NCBI RefSeq assembly: GCF_001557115.1
Contig: NZ_LSKQ01000232.1
Span: forward strand, 3,176-67,175
Length of the DNA stretch: 64,000 nt
Reading direction: 5' to 3'
DNA from: Erythrobacter sp. CCH5-A1
GTDB lineage: Bacteria > Pseudomonadota > Alphaproteobacteria > Sphingomonadales > Sphingomonadaceae
Shown: piece by piece, positions 34,541-43,234 of the stretch
How positions within the stretch are numbered: position 1 is the first letter of the stretch
Layout: every line of letters begins with the position of its first letter
Notes under the pieces: generated by a model
Told to the model about the DNA's origin: nothing
The model's database searches: none
The model's input: only the letters and a program-made list of their open reading frames with translations
Program-made: the position numbers and the translations under genes

Positions 34541-37330
34541 TCAAAGCGCTTCGGCCAGCTCTGCGCCGGAAATCCGACGATAGCCGGGCGGGGTTGGCTC
34601 GCCGGGCTGCGCGATGCGGATACCGCCGACGACTTCCTCGGCGCGCTGCTGTGCGAGATTGGTCCAGTCATGTTCGAATATCTCGGCAAAATAGCGGGCG
34701 ACCTCGGGATCATAGACGATGAGGCTGGCGTCGCGATTATAGAGCGCGCCTTCGTTGGTTAGATTATGGCTACCGAACAGAACGGTCTTGCCATCTACGA
34801 TGATGCCCTTGGTATGGCAACGAAGCTGCAGTTTTACCCGGTCCATGTCGAACCCGAATGCCTTTAGGCGTTCAAGCAACGGCTGCTGCTTGCGGCCGCT
34901 CTCCGCGCCGAACTCGCGACCGTCCCGGAAGATGATGCGTACGTCCAGGCCGGCTTTCTGCCGGTCCCGCAGCGCCGCAAAGAAGGTGTCGAATTCGTCG
35001 ACATTCTCAGTGAGCATGTTAAACGACTGGTTCTGGAGCAGGACGCTGTCCTCGGCGTCCCGCACCAATTTTGTGGCATGCACCATGAACAGACGGTTGC
35101 CGCGCGTGTCCCGGTCCGGCGTGAGCAAAGGTTGAATGTCGAGCGACCTGTTCAGCACGAGCGGCGCGAAATATTTGGCAGGCCGGCGCCGTGTTTCCTC
35201 GAAGAATGCCACCTCGGGCACGAATAGATCCGGGAGTTCGACTTCCAAAGCCTCAACGACGGACACTCGTTTCGCCTCGTCGAAATCCCACTCGATAAAC
35301 TTCTGGAATGTCCGAGCCAGTTCGGGATGGGCGATGATAGCGTGCCATTCGCGATTATGATGCATCAGTGCCGCGGAATCGGTCGAATGTTCACCCGCCG
35401 GATCGATATCGGCCTGGTTCGAATTCTTCCAATTGCCGCTCGACAGCCAGAATTCCTCGCCGTCCCGCGACGCGACCTTGATATGGTAAGCGCTCGGCAC
35501 GATCCCGCCAGAACCGGTTGACGCCCAGACATGCTTGAACTTGGTGCCAAGGCGCGTCTTCATAACTTGGATCGCGCGCTTCGTACCTTTCTTCTGCGTG
35601 ACCATCTTCAGCGACTTGCCATTGCCGCTCATCGCGGTCGCAATGGCGTCGCTAATGTGATTGGGCTCCCATTCGTACATTGTCGCGGTCAGCTTCGACT
35701 TCACGCGAGAAATGAACGCCTTCAGATTGGGAAAGCCTGAATCCGGACTGACGTGGAAAATCGCCTTCATCGGTGCATTGACGCGATCGAGCGAGAGGTT
35801 GGGCGGCTCGCGATACTGGCCGGGCCGGGCGCGCGATTCGGCGAACGGCTCCTCGATGCCGAGCGCAGCCAGCTGATCGGTGAGGGGTGCCGTTCGGACA
35901 TCGACACCAATGCCAAGATAGCTCGACGGGATCGGGCGTGTCCCGTCGGCAGCCAACGAATCTAGCGATCTCTTCTCGCGCAACTCGACGACCACTACCT
36001 CTTCGTCGGTGATCCAGCCACCCCGAAAGCGGTATCCGCGCCGAACGTCGAGCACATCGCGTTCCCCTGCCAGTTCGGCCACAGCGAGCGCTACGGCAGC
36101 ATCGATTCCGTCAGCGATTGGCGGGGTGGCCCCGGTCTGACCGGCCGCAACTGCGAAGCCGCTGGTCATGTCACCGGCGATCCGCACCGAGATCTCAAGC
36201 GGCACCGAGACCGTCAGGCGCATCGTCGTCGCATTTCCAGCGGCGACGAACTGCGCCGCTGGGGCCACCCTAGGCAAGGGCGCAGGGCTGGTATCGATCC
36301 GTGGCGGTTTGTCGAGCAGCCCGCGACGAGCATCGGCGAGCAATGCCTTGAGCCTTGGTGCTGGGACGGCGTAATTGGCCTCCTTGAACAGTCCGGCGAA
36401 ATGCAACGCGATCGCTTCGCCCGTCTGCAAGCTCATGATCAGCGATCCTGAATTGCCGCCAAGCGTCGAACAGTCGTGTTCGAGCTCCATCTCACCATTG
36501 GCGAGGATGATGCCGGGGGCCAGCCGCTTTTTGTCATAGACATCGCCGAACAGCTTCTTGACCAGCTCCTGATCGGGAACCCTAGAGTCGCGGGCGGGGT
36601 AGCCAATGGTCGCGACATAATCATCGCCGTTGATCGTGCTAGCGAGTACGACGGGCCGGGCGAGGGCCGGCTGACCAGCCTGACGCATGACGCGCAGGAA
36701 TGCGACGTCGGGACCATCGGTGGGCGCGATCCAAAGAATTTCGAACAGCGAGAATTCGGCAGCGGCCGACCGCTGAAATTCCTCGAGGAAATCGATGCGT
36801 GAAACCATCGGCGCATTGTTGAGCCCGGTGCGGAACACGAAACGGGCATTGTCGCGGCGTCCGAATTCGACCGCGACATGGCGGTTGGTGACAATGATAT
36901 CGCTGTCGATCAGCCAGCCGGTGCCGACCCAGCTGAAATCAGGATGGTTGGTGACCTCGATCCGGCCCACAGCCGGGATCAGCCGGTCGATGCGCTCGCG
37001 AGCTTCGGCGATGCGCGCGACCCAGGTCTGGGTATCCGAACTGTCGGGGCCAGAGAACTGTTCGGTGACCTTATTGTCGGCGATGATGAAGACCGGCCTG
37101 CCGATTGCCTTAATAATCGATTCTGCTGCGGCGGCGACATCGGGATGGACGTCGTCATTGTCGTCAACCAGCGGGAGCGAGCTGTCGGAAATGATCGAAT
37201 AGACTTGGCGTCGAAACGCAGGGAGATGCGAACCCGACAGTTTCTCGGTCAGCTCGTGGGTGAGTTCGTCATCGCCTTTGCCGACTTTCTCGATGATCGA
37301 CTTGAGATGCTTTTCCTCGAGTTCTGCCAT
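34541..37330 (-). CDS. Trypsin-like protease fused to a double-HKD phospholipase D domain
   Basis: Large multidomain protein of 929 residues of no named family. Residues 1-115 are helical and charged, without a signal peptide. Residues 125-330 form a trypsin-like protease with the triad H151 (TNRHVA), D208 (PDVAFLRV) and S294 (GGNSGS). Residues about 365-480 contain a module reading RRGYRFRGGWITDEEVVVVE, like the G-x-G-x-K modules seen next to bacterial trypsin-like peptidases. Residues about 520-890 are a phospholipase D fold with two complete HxKx4D motifs (H616-K618-D623; H839-K841-D846). PLD proteins of this type may be nucleases or lipases. It follows the secreted-protein gene by 80 bases on the same strand. 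Protease-effector fusions are common in bacterial conflict systems; that role is inference. Confidence 0.85.
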   Translation of the reverse strand: MAELEEKHLKSIIEKVGKGDDELTHELTEKLSGSHLPAFRRQVYSIISDSSLPLVDDNDDVHPDVAAAAESIIKAIGRPVFIIADNKVTEQFSGPDSSDTQTWVARIAEARERIDRLIPAVGRIEVTNHPDFSWVGTGWLIDSDIIVTNRHVAVEFGRRDNARFVFRTGLNNAPMVSRIDFLEEFQRSAAAEFSLFEILWIAPTDGPDVAFLRVMRQAGQPALARPVVLASTINGDDYVATIGYPARDSRVPDQELVKKLFGDVYDKKRLAPGIILANGEMELEHDCSTLGGNSGSLIMSLQTGEAIALHFAGLFKEANYAVPAPRLKALLADARRGLLDKPPRIDTSPAPLPRVAPAAQFVAAGNATTMRLTVSVPLEISVRIAGDMTSGFAVAAGQTGATPPIADGIDAAVALAVAELAGERDVLDVRRGYRFRGGWITDEEVVVVELREKRSLDSLAADGTRPIPSSYLGIGVDVRTAPLTDQLAALGIEEPFAESRARPGQYREPPNLSLDRVNAPMKAIFHVSPDSGFPNLKAFISRVKSKLTATMYEWEPNHISDAIATAMSGNGKSLKMVTQKKGTKRAIQVMKTRLGTKFKHVWASTGSGGIVPSAYHIKVASRDGEEFWLSSGNWKNSNQADIDPAGEHSTDSAALMHHNREWHAIIAHPELARTFQKFIEWDFDEAKRVSVVEALEVELPDLFVPEVAFFEETRRRPAKYFAPLVLNRSLDIQPLLTPDRDTRGNRLFMVHATKLVRDAEDSVLLQNQSFNMLTENVDEFDTFFAALRDRQKAGLDVRIIFRDGREFGAESGRKQQPLLERLKAFGFDMDRVKLQLRCHTKGIIVDGKTVLFGSHNLTNEGALYNRDASLIVYDPEVARYFAEIFEHDWTNLAQQRAEEVVGGIRIAQPGEPTPPGYRRISGAELAEAL

Positions 37331-37410
37331 GACGCCCCAAATGCTGTTTGCGTGAATCTATCGATGAATTCATTCCCTGTGATGACGTAGTCGTCCTGGC
37401 ACGCGCCTGC

Positions 37411-38862
37411 TCAGCTCGCTTCCTTTTCGAGCTCGTCGAGCAGGTCTTGGAGGTCGCGCGCATTTTTGAGTTCGTCGAGCTTGCGCTTAGTTGCGGCACC
37501 CGGCGCATCGCGGATCGTTGTCGCGCCAGCGACACTCGCGTCGATCACGCTGGCCACGTCCTTCGACGCGCTGCCGATATTGTACTGGAGCATCGTCGGC
37601 TCGCCGAACGACCCGAACTCGGCGCCCACAGTCCGGCCTCCGAAGATGCTGCCGCCGGTCCGCATCGTGAAGAGCCGTGACAATTGCGGTAATTTGACCT
37701 CACCGCTGCCGGTCGCGTCCTTGGCCTCAATCCAGCTTTCGTCGGCGGCGCAGACAGTGCCGACAGCACAGTACTGGGGATTGGGCCAGAGCTTGACCGA
37801 CGCCGGGATCGGGCGAAGGTAGTTGAGGTCGCGCGTGTTCAGGGGTTCGGCATCGAGCACGGCCGCCGCACAGGTCTTGGCGTCAGCCGCCTTGGGATCG
37901 CAGCCGAACCATTTCGCCAAGGTCTCGTCGGGCGCGATTTTAACTTGATAGCCAAACACGCCGGGAATACGCGGATTGCGGCCCTTGAGCATATCATCGA
38001 TCGTTGGCTCCGCTTGCGTGACTGCATCGGCCTCGGTCTTTACCTCTTTCCTGACCGACCGCAGTCGGAACCACCGCGAAATGTCGGGTGCCGGGATCTG
38101 TCCAGTGAGGTTGACCGGAGCGCCATTGGCATCGATGGTGGCAAGCAGCCCGCCCTTGAGCGTCGCATTGACGGTGAGCGCCGCTTCGAGATCGCCGACC
38201 TGACCGCGGCGCACCGTCAATAGCTCTTGGGTGGTCGTCGTCGCATCGCCGGCAATGATTCGCGCTTCAAGCGTCGCCACATCTTTGCGCCGCCCATCAA
38301 GCTCGGCGAGTTTCGCGACGACTTCGGGCTGGCACTCAAGATACCAGTTGGTGGCATAGTAGTGCGGCTGTTTGACCGGGCGATCCGGCCCTTCGGTGAG
38401 CGGCTTGGCGCCAGCGGCCGCGACTCCGGCACCAATAATGGGGTTGGCACTCATCGCGACGATGGCCGCTCCCGCCTTGATCAGCGAAACCAGCAGAGGA
38501 CCACCTTGGCCGGTGCTCTTGCCGTTAAAGCCCTTCAGAAACCAATCGTCATTGAACTGGACCTTAGTCTCACGGTCGACGAGAAAGCCGCTCTCAGTGT
38601 CGAGGCGCACAAGGCGGCGCGGCCTTTGCTTGCCTGCGATCGCTACCTTGTAGGCGAAGCCGATGCGCAGACCGTCATCGCCCTCCAGCAGGCCGGCCTG
38701 TACCTCGGCACTCGCTGGACAACTGGTGATCCGCTGCGCGACCCCAGCGGTGACATTGACCGCGGGCAGGGCATAATCGATCCGGACATTGTCATCAGAC
38801 TGCGCCACAGTCGGTATCGCAGTACCTAGCAACACTCCACCCAGTATCAAGGCTCCGCGCAT
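37411..38862 (-). CDS. Secreted protein of unknown family, partner of the protease-PLD gene
   Basis: 483 residues, family not recognised. A clear signal peptide (cleavage near TVAQ-SDD) indicates export. A glycine/alanine-rich hydrophobic stretch lies at about 125-155 and could be membrane-inserting. Several cysteines could form disulfides, a helical segment occurs near 190-230, and a lysine/glutamate-rich helix ends the protein. GGGGGAG precedes the ATG. It is first in a two-gene unit with the protease-PLD protein, 80 bases apart, inside the island. The protease in the partner lacks a signal peptide, so direct contact between the two would require the partner to stay unexported or to be exported otherwise. 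Confidence 0.75.
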   Translation of the reverse strand: MRGALILGGVLLGTAIPTVAQSDDNVRIDYALPAVNVTAGVAQRITSCPASAEVQAGLLEGDDGLRIGFAYKVAIAGKQRPRRLVRLDTESGFLVDRETKVQFNDDWFLKGFNGKSTGQGGPLLVSLIKAGAAIVAMSANPIIGAGVAAAGAKPLTEGPDRPVKQPHYYATNWYLECQPEVVAKLAELDGRRKDVATLEARIIAGDATTTTQELLTVRRGQVGDLEAALTVNATLKGGLLATIDANGAPVNLTGQIPAPDISRWFRLRSVRKEVKTEADAVTQAEPTIDDMLKGRNPRIPGVFGYQVKIAPDETLAKWFGCDPKAADAKTCAAAVLDAEPLNTRDLNYLRPIPASVKLWPNPQYCAVGTVCAADESWIEAKDATGSGEVKLPQLSRLFTMRTGGSIFGGRTVGAEFGSFGEPTMLQYNIGSASKDVASVIDASVAGATTIRDAPGAATKRKLDELKNARDLQDLLDELEKEAS

Positions 38863-39042
38863 AGCTCCCCCGTTTGCTCAGCTGCCCCCAGTCCGCTCCA
38901 TACCACCGACACGGGCTTCGCCCTTACAGCACTTCAAAATAATTCGGAATCAGCTATATTTTGCATCCCGATAATCTCGCGAAATCATGTTTTTGGCAAT
39001 CATTACTTTGCCGAAGATTGCACCTCCCGCTAGTGGTGATCA

Positions 39043-39080
39043 ACACCTTCACGATGGCACATTGATGCCATCGGGGGTGT
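39043..39080. repeat. Stem-loop 1 in island intergenic region
   Basis: Inner arms GATGGCA/TGCCATC (perfect 7 bp, 6-nt loop), with outer arms ACACC/GGTGT. No T tract follows on either strand, so it is not an ordinary terminator. It could be RNA structure or a protein-binding dyad. Confidence 0.5.
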
Positions 39081-39088
39081 CCACCCCA

Positions 39089-39118
39089 TCACCGACGAAT
39101 GGTCATTCGTGGCGGTGA
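39089..39118. repeat. Stem-loop 2 in island intergenic region
   Basis: TCACCG and CGAATG arms pair with CATTCG and CGGTGA around a 2-base loop, with small internal bulges. It begins 9 bases after stem-loop 1. The pair may be one structured element, possibly a recombination or regulatory site. Confidence 0.5.
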
Positions 39119-39244
39119 TTCGAATCCAAAAAGCCGAGTGGTAGCATCTGACGCAATCAGACATTGAGTTCGGCGGCAGGGAGTGACCGGATCTGGGTCG
39201 GCAACTGCCGCTGCAATTCGGCGTACTTAGGCGAGCAGTCATGC

Positions 39245-39646
39245 TCAGCTCGAACTACGGAGCGCGCGGATTCTGACCAAGCTGGTTTCGAGCAATTGCT
39301 CCACGGCTGCCAGATCGTGAGCAATCTGTAGCCCGCTGTGCCCGGTCGCCCTAAGGATCGCCGCCATCACGTTCTCCGGCTAGGTAGCAAGTTCGAGCAG
39401 ATGCAGGCTGCTCGGGCTCGTTTGTCCGTTGAGCCAAGATCGCGCGGTGTGGTCGCTGACATGCGTCCAGCGCATCACGGTCTTGGTTACTTGGCGCGTT
39501 CCTCCGAGTTCTGCCTTTAGGGCTGCACCGATCATATGGGCCAGGATCGCATCGGACAGGTCCGTGGGCGGTCCGCGAAGTTTGCTTCCGCTAATAGGAA
39601 CCATTTTTCCCTGCTTTCTCGTGTAGCGCAGAGGACCGAAGCGCAT
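39245..39646 (-). pseudogene. Broken small helix-turn-helix protein
   Basis: Minus-strand gene of about 133 codons interrupted by one in-frame TAG at 39380-39382. Before it the sequence includes TVMRWTHVSDHTARSWLNGQ, a helix-turn-helix pattern of small alphaproteobacterial element-borne proteins. After it the frame continues sensibly (NVMAAILRATGHSG, VEQLLETSLVRIRALRSSS) to a TGA at 39245. Continued coding signal past the stop indicates a recent nonsense mutation. Starts at 39646 or 39604 are possible. It is divergent from the recombinase remnant, 26 bases away, the usual arrangement for this pair. Confidence 0.7.
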
Positions 39647-39672
39647 TTCGCATTCCGCGCTCGAGGTATCGC

Positions 39673-40277
39673 ATGGTCATTCGATGGACGGACGACAATG
39701 ATGAAGAGCCCAAGCCGCCCTCGATGATCCGGGCGGCGCAGTACGTCCGCATGTCGACCGAGCATCAGCAGTACTCAAACGGTAATCAGGCCGCGACGAT
39801 TGCCATCGATGCGCAAAAGCGTGGGCTTGAGATCGTCAAGACCTATGCGGACGAGGGCAAGAGCGGGCTGAACATCAAAGGACGGCCAGCACTTCAGGCC
39901 CTCTTCGACGACATCGAAAGCGGACGCGCCGATTTCAAGGTTCTGCTCGTTTACTATGTCAGCCGCCGGGGCGTTTCCAGGATCCCGACGAGGCCGCCAG
40001 CTATGAACTGCGCTGCCGGACGAAGGGGGTACTTGCCCGCGTCTTCGAAGGCCAGCTCCCGCCGGTCAACGGACCTGAATACATGGAATCATGGGGTGAT
40101 CGCGGCACCCCGAAGCGCCTCCAGAAGATGGCAGAAAGCATCGCTGCCGCCGTGAAATCAGCCAAGCGCCGAAGCGCGGACTACAGCGTGGCGATTGAAC
40201 ACTGGGAGGAAGACCTCGCTCACCTCCACGCCACCTTCGACGTTGGCCGCTTCGGCTTTGGGTGGCCGGCGCCTTAA
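39673..40277 (+). pseudogene. Degenerate serine recombinase (resolvase/invertase family)
   Basis: The N-terminal catalytic domain is intact for about 100 residues (AAQYVRMSTEHQQYS with the nucleophile Ser, ADEGKSGLNIKGRPALQ, VLLVYYVSRRG). One base, a C, is missing after 39972. Restoring it gives RFQDPDEAASYELRCR, the expected continuation. After that the recombinase sequence stops abruptly and joins an unrelated tail of about 75 residues ending in VGRFGFGWPAP, which looks like the end of another protein. Thus there is a 1-bp deletion plus a large internal deletion; no active recombinase can be made. Confidence 0.8.
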
Positions 40278-40412
40278 GTGACTTCGGCCTCGAAAATTCA
40301 GGCCCTTTAAGAAAGTAGGATCACGTTTGGCAGATGCAGGCCGTAGCGGTATTAATTTGCTTATTTTACAAAGATTTGATATTTCTGAAGGGGGTTCGAG
40401 CAGCGCCACGAC

Positions 40413-40455
40413 TGTCCAAGCATCTTGGATTTTGTCCAAGCTTCTGTGACGTCCC
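40413..40455. repeat. Right inverted end of the island
   Basis: TGTCCAAGCATCTTGGA (40413-40429) and TGTCCAAGCTTC-N5-CGTCCC (40433-40455) are the reverse complement of the left-end modules. The 23-base outer unit matches the left one at 18 positions, with only the five central bases differing. Confidence 0.6.
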
Positions 40456-40463
40456 GCAGAAGG

Positions 40464-40465
<2 letters not shown>
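40451..40465 (+). repeat. Right direct repeat of the island
   Basis: Second copy of GTCCCGCAGAAGGTG. Its last two bases are the first two of the tRNA-Thr 3' end on this strand, so the insertion is immediately downstream of the tRNA gene. Confidence 0.6.
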
Positions 40466-40539
<74 letters not shown>

Positions 40540-40561
40540 TTCCCGTGCCTCGCCCATAATC

Positions 40562-41449
40562 CTAGACCGCGCCGAAAGTCCACCCTTCGGTGCGGGCCAC
40601 CTCCGGGGTCAGGCCGCCGGGGTGCCACAGGCCGCGCGTCGTGTGCACCCGGCGCAGCCAGGCGGCGGTCAGGAGGGCGTCGGCGGAATGGTCGTCGATG
40701 CTCCCCGCGCCGCTCACCGGGGGCGAGCCGAGCGCGCCGAGGGCATCGTTCAAGCCTTCGAAGCTGCGCAGCTTGGTCGCCGTGCCCCTCATCCCGCCGA
40801 GGCGGGCGGCCATAGAGGTGTAGATCTCGGTGATGACCGAGCCCTCGTCCGGCAGGGGATCGACCGGCCACACCGGCACGCGCCCCCGCAAGCGGTGGAG
40901 CATTCGCATCCCCGTCAGGCTCGACTTGCCGACTTGCGCTGCGCCCACGAGGTTGAAATTGCTCACCGGCCTGACCCCTTGCGCGCGCTGGGCGTGCTCG
41001 GCGATGCGGAATCGGCCCTCGCGGGTGGCCGCGCCGGGGAGGAGGAAGCGGTCCCCCGTCGCCCCCGCGCCATGCCGGAAATAGCGCGCGGCCTCGGGAT
41101 GGGCAAGGAAGCCGCCCGCCTCGAGGTGCGGGTCGGCGGCGCAGAGGGCATCGATCAGCGCCCACAATCCCTTCGCATCGGGCGGCGAGGCGTCCCACCC
41201 GGGGAAGAAGGCGCCCGCATCGGCATGGGGCAGCGAGATCCCGAGATCGAGCCCGACGAGCGTCGGCACCTTCAGCCCCGCGAGCAGCGCCAGCACCTCG
41301 GCTCTCGCCCAGCCGCGCGGATCGGGCGGGGCGAGCAGGGCCGGGGGGCCTCCTTCCGCGCTGGCGAGCGCGACGGCGATCCCCTTCTGGCGCGGACCTT
41401 TCGCGCCCGACCAGTCAACCGCGAGGAATTGCGCGAAGCGGCCGATCAC
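40562..41449 (-). CDS. DUF429-like protein, possible RNase H-fold nuclease
   Basis: 295 residues. It begins FLAVDWSGAKG, with an acidic residue on the first strand, and ends with DDHSADALLTAAWLR, the pattern of DUF429 predicted nucleases. No experimental role is known to me. The GTG start overlaps the TGA of the MmcQ-like gene (GTGA), so it is coupled to that gene and, through it, to rarA. A possible role in nucleic-acid metabolism comes only from fold and neighbourhood. Confidence 0.65.
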   Translation of the reverse strand: MIGRFAQFLAVDWSGAKGPRQKGIAVALASAEGGPPALLAPPDPRGWARAEVLALLAGLKVPTLVGLDLGISLPHADAGAFFPGWDASPPDAKGLWALIDALCAADPHLEAGGFLAHPEAARYFRHGAGATGDRFLLPGAATREGRFRIAEHAQRAQGVRPVSNFNLVGAAQVGKSSLTGMRMLHRLRGRVPVWPVDPLPDEGSVITEIYTSMAARLGGMRGTATKLRSFEGLNDALGALGSPPVSGAGSIDDHSADALLTAAWLRRVHTTRGLWHPGGLTPEVARTEGWTFGAV

Positions 41450-41802
41450 CGCTTGCGCCCCGCCACCGGCTTCATTGCCGCCGCCTGTTCGTGCGCGGCC
41501 CGGATCGTGTCGCGCACCCGCTGGGGTTCAGGGCTGTCGAAGCGCACCAGCACCGCGCCGTGGCCTTCGTAGTGCGCTGTCTGCCAGAAGGTCTCGGGGC
41601 CCGTCGCCATCAGCATCTCGGCGGTGGCGATATCGATGTGGAGCACGAAGGAGGTGCCCGTCTCGCGCCCCGTGCCGAGGATCGCGCGGCCGTTTGCCGC
41701 CACCTTCACCGCCGGCTTCCCGTAGCTCCTGGCAAGTTCGGTCCCCGGCAGGCTCAGCGCAAAATCGCGCGCGGCTTCCCAGCTGTCCAGCGCTCCGCTC
41801 AT
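41446..41802 (-). CDS. MmcQ/YjbR-family protein
   Basis: 118-residue protein of the MmcQ/YjbR (CyaY-like fold) family. It begins with SWEAARDFALSLPGTELARSYGKPAVKV and contains GRAILGTG and HYEGHGAVLVRFD. The function is uncertain; members are often called DNA-binding on structural grounds. ATG 41802 is preceded by GGAGGG. It overlaps rarA by the ATGA junction, so the three genes rarA, this one and the DUF429-like gene form one unit. Confidence 0.75.
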   Translation of the reverse strand: MSGALDSWEAARDFALSLPGTELARSYGKPAVKVAANGRAILGTGRETGTSFVLHIDIATAEMLMATGPETFWQTAHYEGHGAVLVRFDSPEPQRVRDTIRAAHEQAAAMKPVAGRKR

Positions 41803-43115
41803 CCCCGTTCCCTCCGCAGCTTGTCCCAATAGTCGAGCCGCTTCCTCACCTCGCGCTCGAACCCGCGTTCCACCGGGGTGTAGAACTCCTGCCGCTCCAT
41901 TTCCTCGGGCCAGTAATTGTCGCCCGAAAAGCCCTCGGGCGTATCGTGATCATAGGTGTAGCCCTTGCCGTAGCCGAGGCTTTCCATCAGCCCGGTCGCC
42001 GGGTTGACGATGTTCATCGGCGGCATCAGGCTGCCGGTGTCCTTCGCCGCCTTCCATGCCGCTTTCTGCGCGAGATAGGCCGCGTTCGATTTGGGCGCGG
42101 TGGCGAGGTAGAGGCAGGCCTGCACCAGCGCGAGCTCGCCCTCGGGGCTGCCGAGGAAGCGGTAGGCCTCCATTGCCGCCATGCATTGGGGGAGCGCTTG
42201 CGGGTCGGCCATGCCGATATCCTCCACCGCCATGCGCACCAGCCGCCGGGCGAGGAACAGCGGCTCCTCGCCTGCCACCAGCATCCGCGCCAGCCAGTAG
42301 AGCGCCGCCTGCGGATCGCTCCCGCGCACCGATTTGTGCAGCGCGGAGATGAGGTTGTAATGCCCGTCGCGGTCCTTGTCGTAGACCGCGACCCGGCGCT
42401 GGAGGAATTGCCCGAGACCCGCAGGGTCGAGGGCCCCCTCAAGCCCTGCTGCATATAGCGTCTCCGCCTGACCCAGCAGAAAGCGCCCGTCGCCATCGGC
42501 CTGCGCGATCAGCGCGGAGCGCGCCTCGGGGGTGAGTGGGAGGGGACCTTCCAAAGCCTCGGCCTTCTCCAGCAACGCCGCCAGCGCGGCCTCATCCAGC
42601 CGGTTCAGCACCAGCACCTGCGCGCGGCTCAGAAGCGCCGCGTTCAAGGCAAAGCTCGGGTTTTCGGTGGTTGCGCCCACCAGCGTCACCACCCCGCGCT
42701 CGACAAAGGGCAGGAAGCCGTCCTGCTGGGCGCGGTTGAAGCGGTGGATCTCGTCCACGAAGAGCAGGGTCTTGCGGCCGGCCTTGGCCATCTTCTCGGC
42801 CTCGGCGAAGGCTTGCTTCAAGTCGGAGACGCCCGAGAACACCGCGCTGATCGCGGCATAGCGCATCCCCACGGCATCGGCGAGCAAGCGGGCGATGCTC
42901 GTCTTGCCCGTGCCCGGCGGCCCCCACAGAATCATGCTCGACAGGCGGCCTGCCGCCACCATCCGCCCGATCGCGCCCTCGGGGCCGGTGAGGTGTTCCT
43001 GCCCTACCACCTCGGCGAGGGTCTGCGGCCGCAGCCGGTCGGCGAGCGGCGCGTCGGCAGCGGGCGCATCGCTGCGCGGGTCCTCGGGAGCGTCTTGTCC
43101 GAACAGGTCAGCCAT
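41799..43115 (-). CDS. rarA: Replication-associated recombination ATPase RarA
   Basis: AAA+ ATPase related to clamp loaders and RuvB that acts at stalled replication forks. 438 residues. Walker A GPPGTGKT (65-72), Walker B FVDEIHRFNRAQQDGFLP (from 119), sensor 1 VGATTENPSF, and the C-terminal tetramerisation region with EDIGMADPQAL and NIVNPATGLMESLGYGKGYTYDHD. The ATG at 43115 gives the usual MADLF start; the longer reading through the PadR promoter is spurious. It is divergent from the PadR-type regulator. Confidence 0.94.
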   Translation of the reverse strand: MADLFGQDAPEDPRSDAPAADAPLADRLRPQTLAEVVGQEHLTGPEGAIGRMVAAGRLSSMILWGPPGTGKTSIARLLADAVGMRYAAISAVFSGVSDLKQAFAEAEKMAKAGRKTLLFVDEIHRFNRAQQDGFLPFVERGVVTLVGATTENPSFALNAALLSRAQVLVLNRLDEAALAALLEKAEALEGPLPLTPEARSALIAQADGDGRFLLGQAETLYAAGLEGALDPAGLGQFLQRRVAVYDKDRDGHYNLISALHKSVRGSDPQAALYWLARMLVAGEEPLFLARRLVRMAVEDIGMADPQALPQCMAAMEAYRFLGSPEGELALVQACLYLATAPKSNAAYLAQKAAWKAAKDTGSLMPPMNIVNPATGLMESLGYGKGYTYDHDTPEGFSGDNYWPEEMERQEFYTPVERGFEREVRKRLDYWDKLRRERG

Positions 43116-43189
43116 TGGTCGGACGTGATAGGCCGGTCGGCGGAAAAGGAAACCGCTGCCGGTGCGACATCTTGCAAAGATAGGTCTGC

Positions 43190-43219
43190 GATATATCTTA
43201 GGCGTATCGCAGATATATC
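43190..43219. promoter_or_regulatory. Paired GATATATC palindromes before the PadR-like gene
   Basis: Two identical GATATATC palindromes (43190-43197 and 43212-43219) are spaced 22 bp, two helical turns, just upstream of the ribosome binding site. GCGATA/TATCGC arms also overlap them. They are good candidates for an autoregulatory operator of the PadR-type regulator. Confidence 0.5.
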
Positions 43220-43234
43220 CGAGGAGGAATGCAC

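Larger units (their letters stand above)
38863..39244. other. Intergenic region with hairpins
   Basis: 382 bases without a supportable gene between the secreted-protein gene and the broken HTH gene, noticeably AT-rich at 38925-39010. It presumably holds the promoter of the two-gene unit reading leftward. I see no clear -35/-10 pair. Two stem-loops occupy 39043-39118. A 70-codon frame at 39030-39242 crosses both hairpins and is not convincing. Confidence 0.5.
34047..40455. mobile_element. 6.4-kb island beside tRNA-Thr
   Basis: Segment between inverted ends and a 15-bp direct repeat. It carries the protease-PLD gene, its secreted partner, two hairpins, a broken HTH gene and a broken serine recombinase. 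It is visibly less GC-rich than its surroundings and contains the only recombinase traces in the window. The right boundary abuts the 3' end of tRNA-Thr. Because both mobility genes are disrupted, it is probably no longer able to move by itself. The exact boundaries are inferred from repeats only. Confidence 0.65.

Noticed and set aside
34541..37330. Reading the 929-residue protein as a cardiolipin synthase
   Set aside because: Cardiolipin synthases have N-terminal membrane helices and no protease domain; here the protease triad is complete and no membrane segment is seen.
39030..39242. A 70-codon minus-strand frame
   Set aside because: It spans both stem-loops and its codons look random; it is more likely noncoding DNA.
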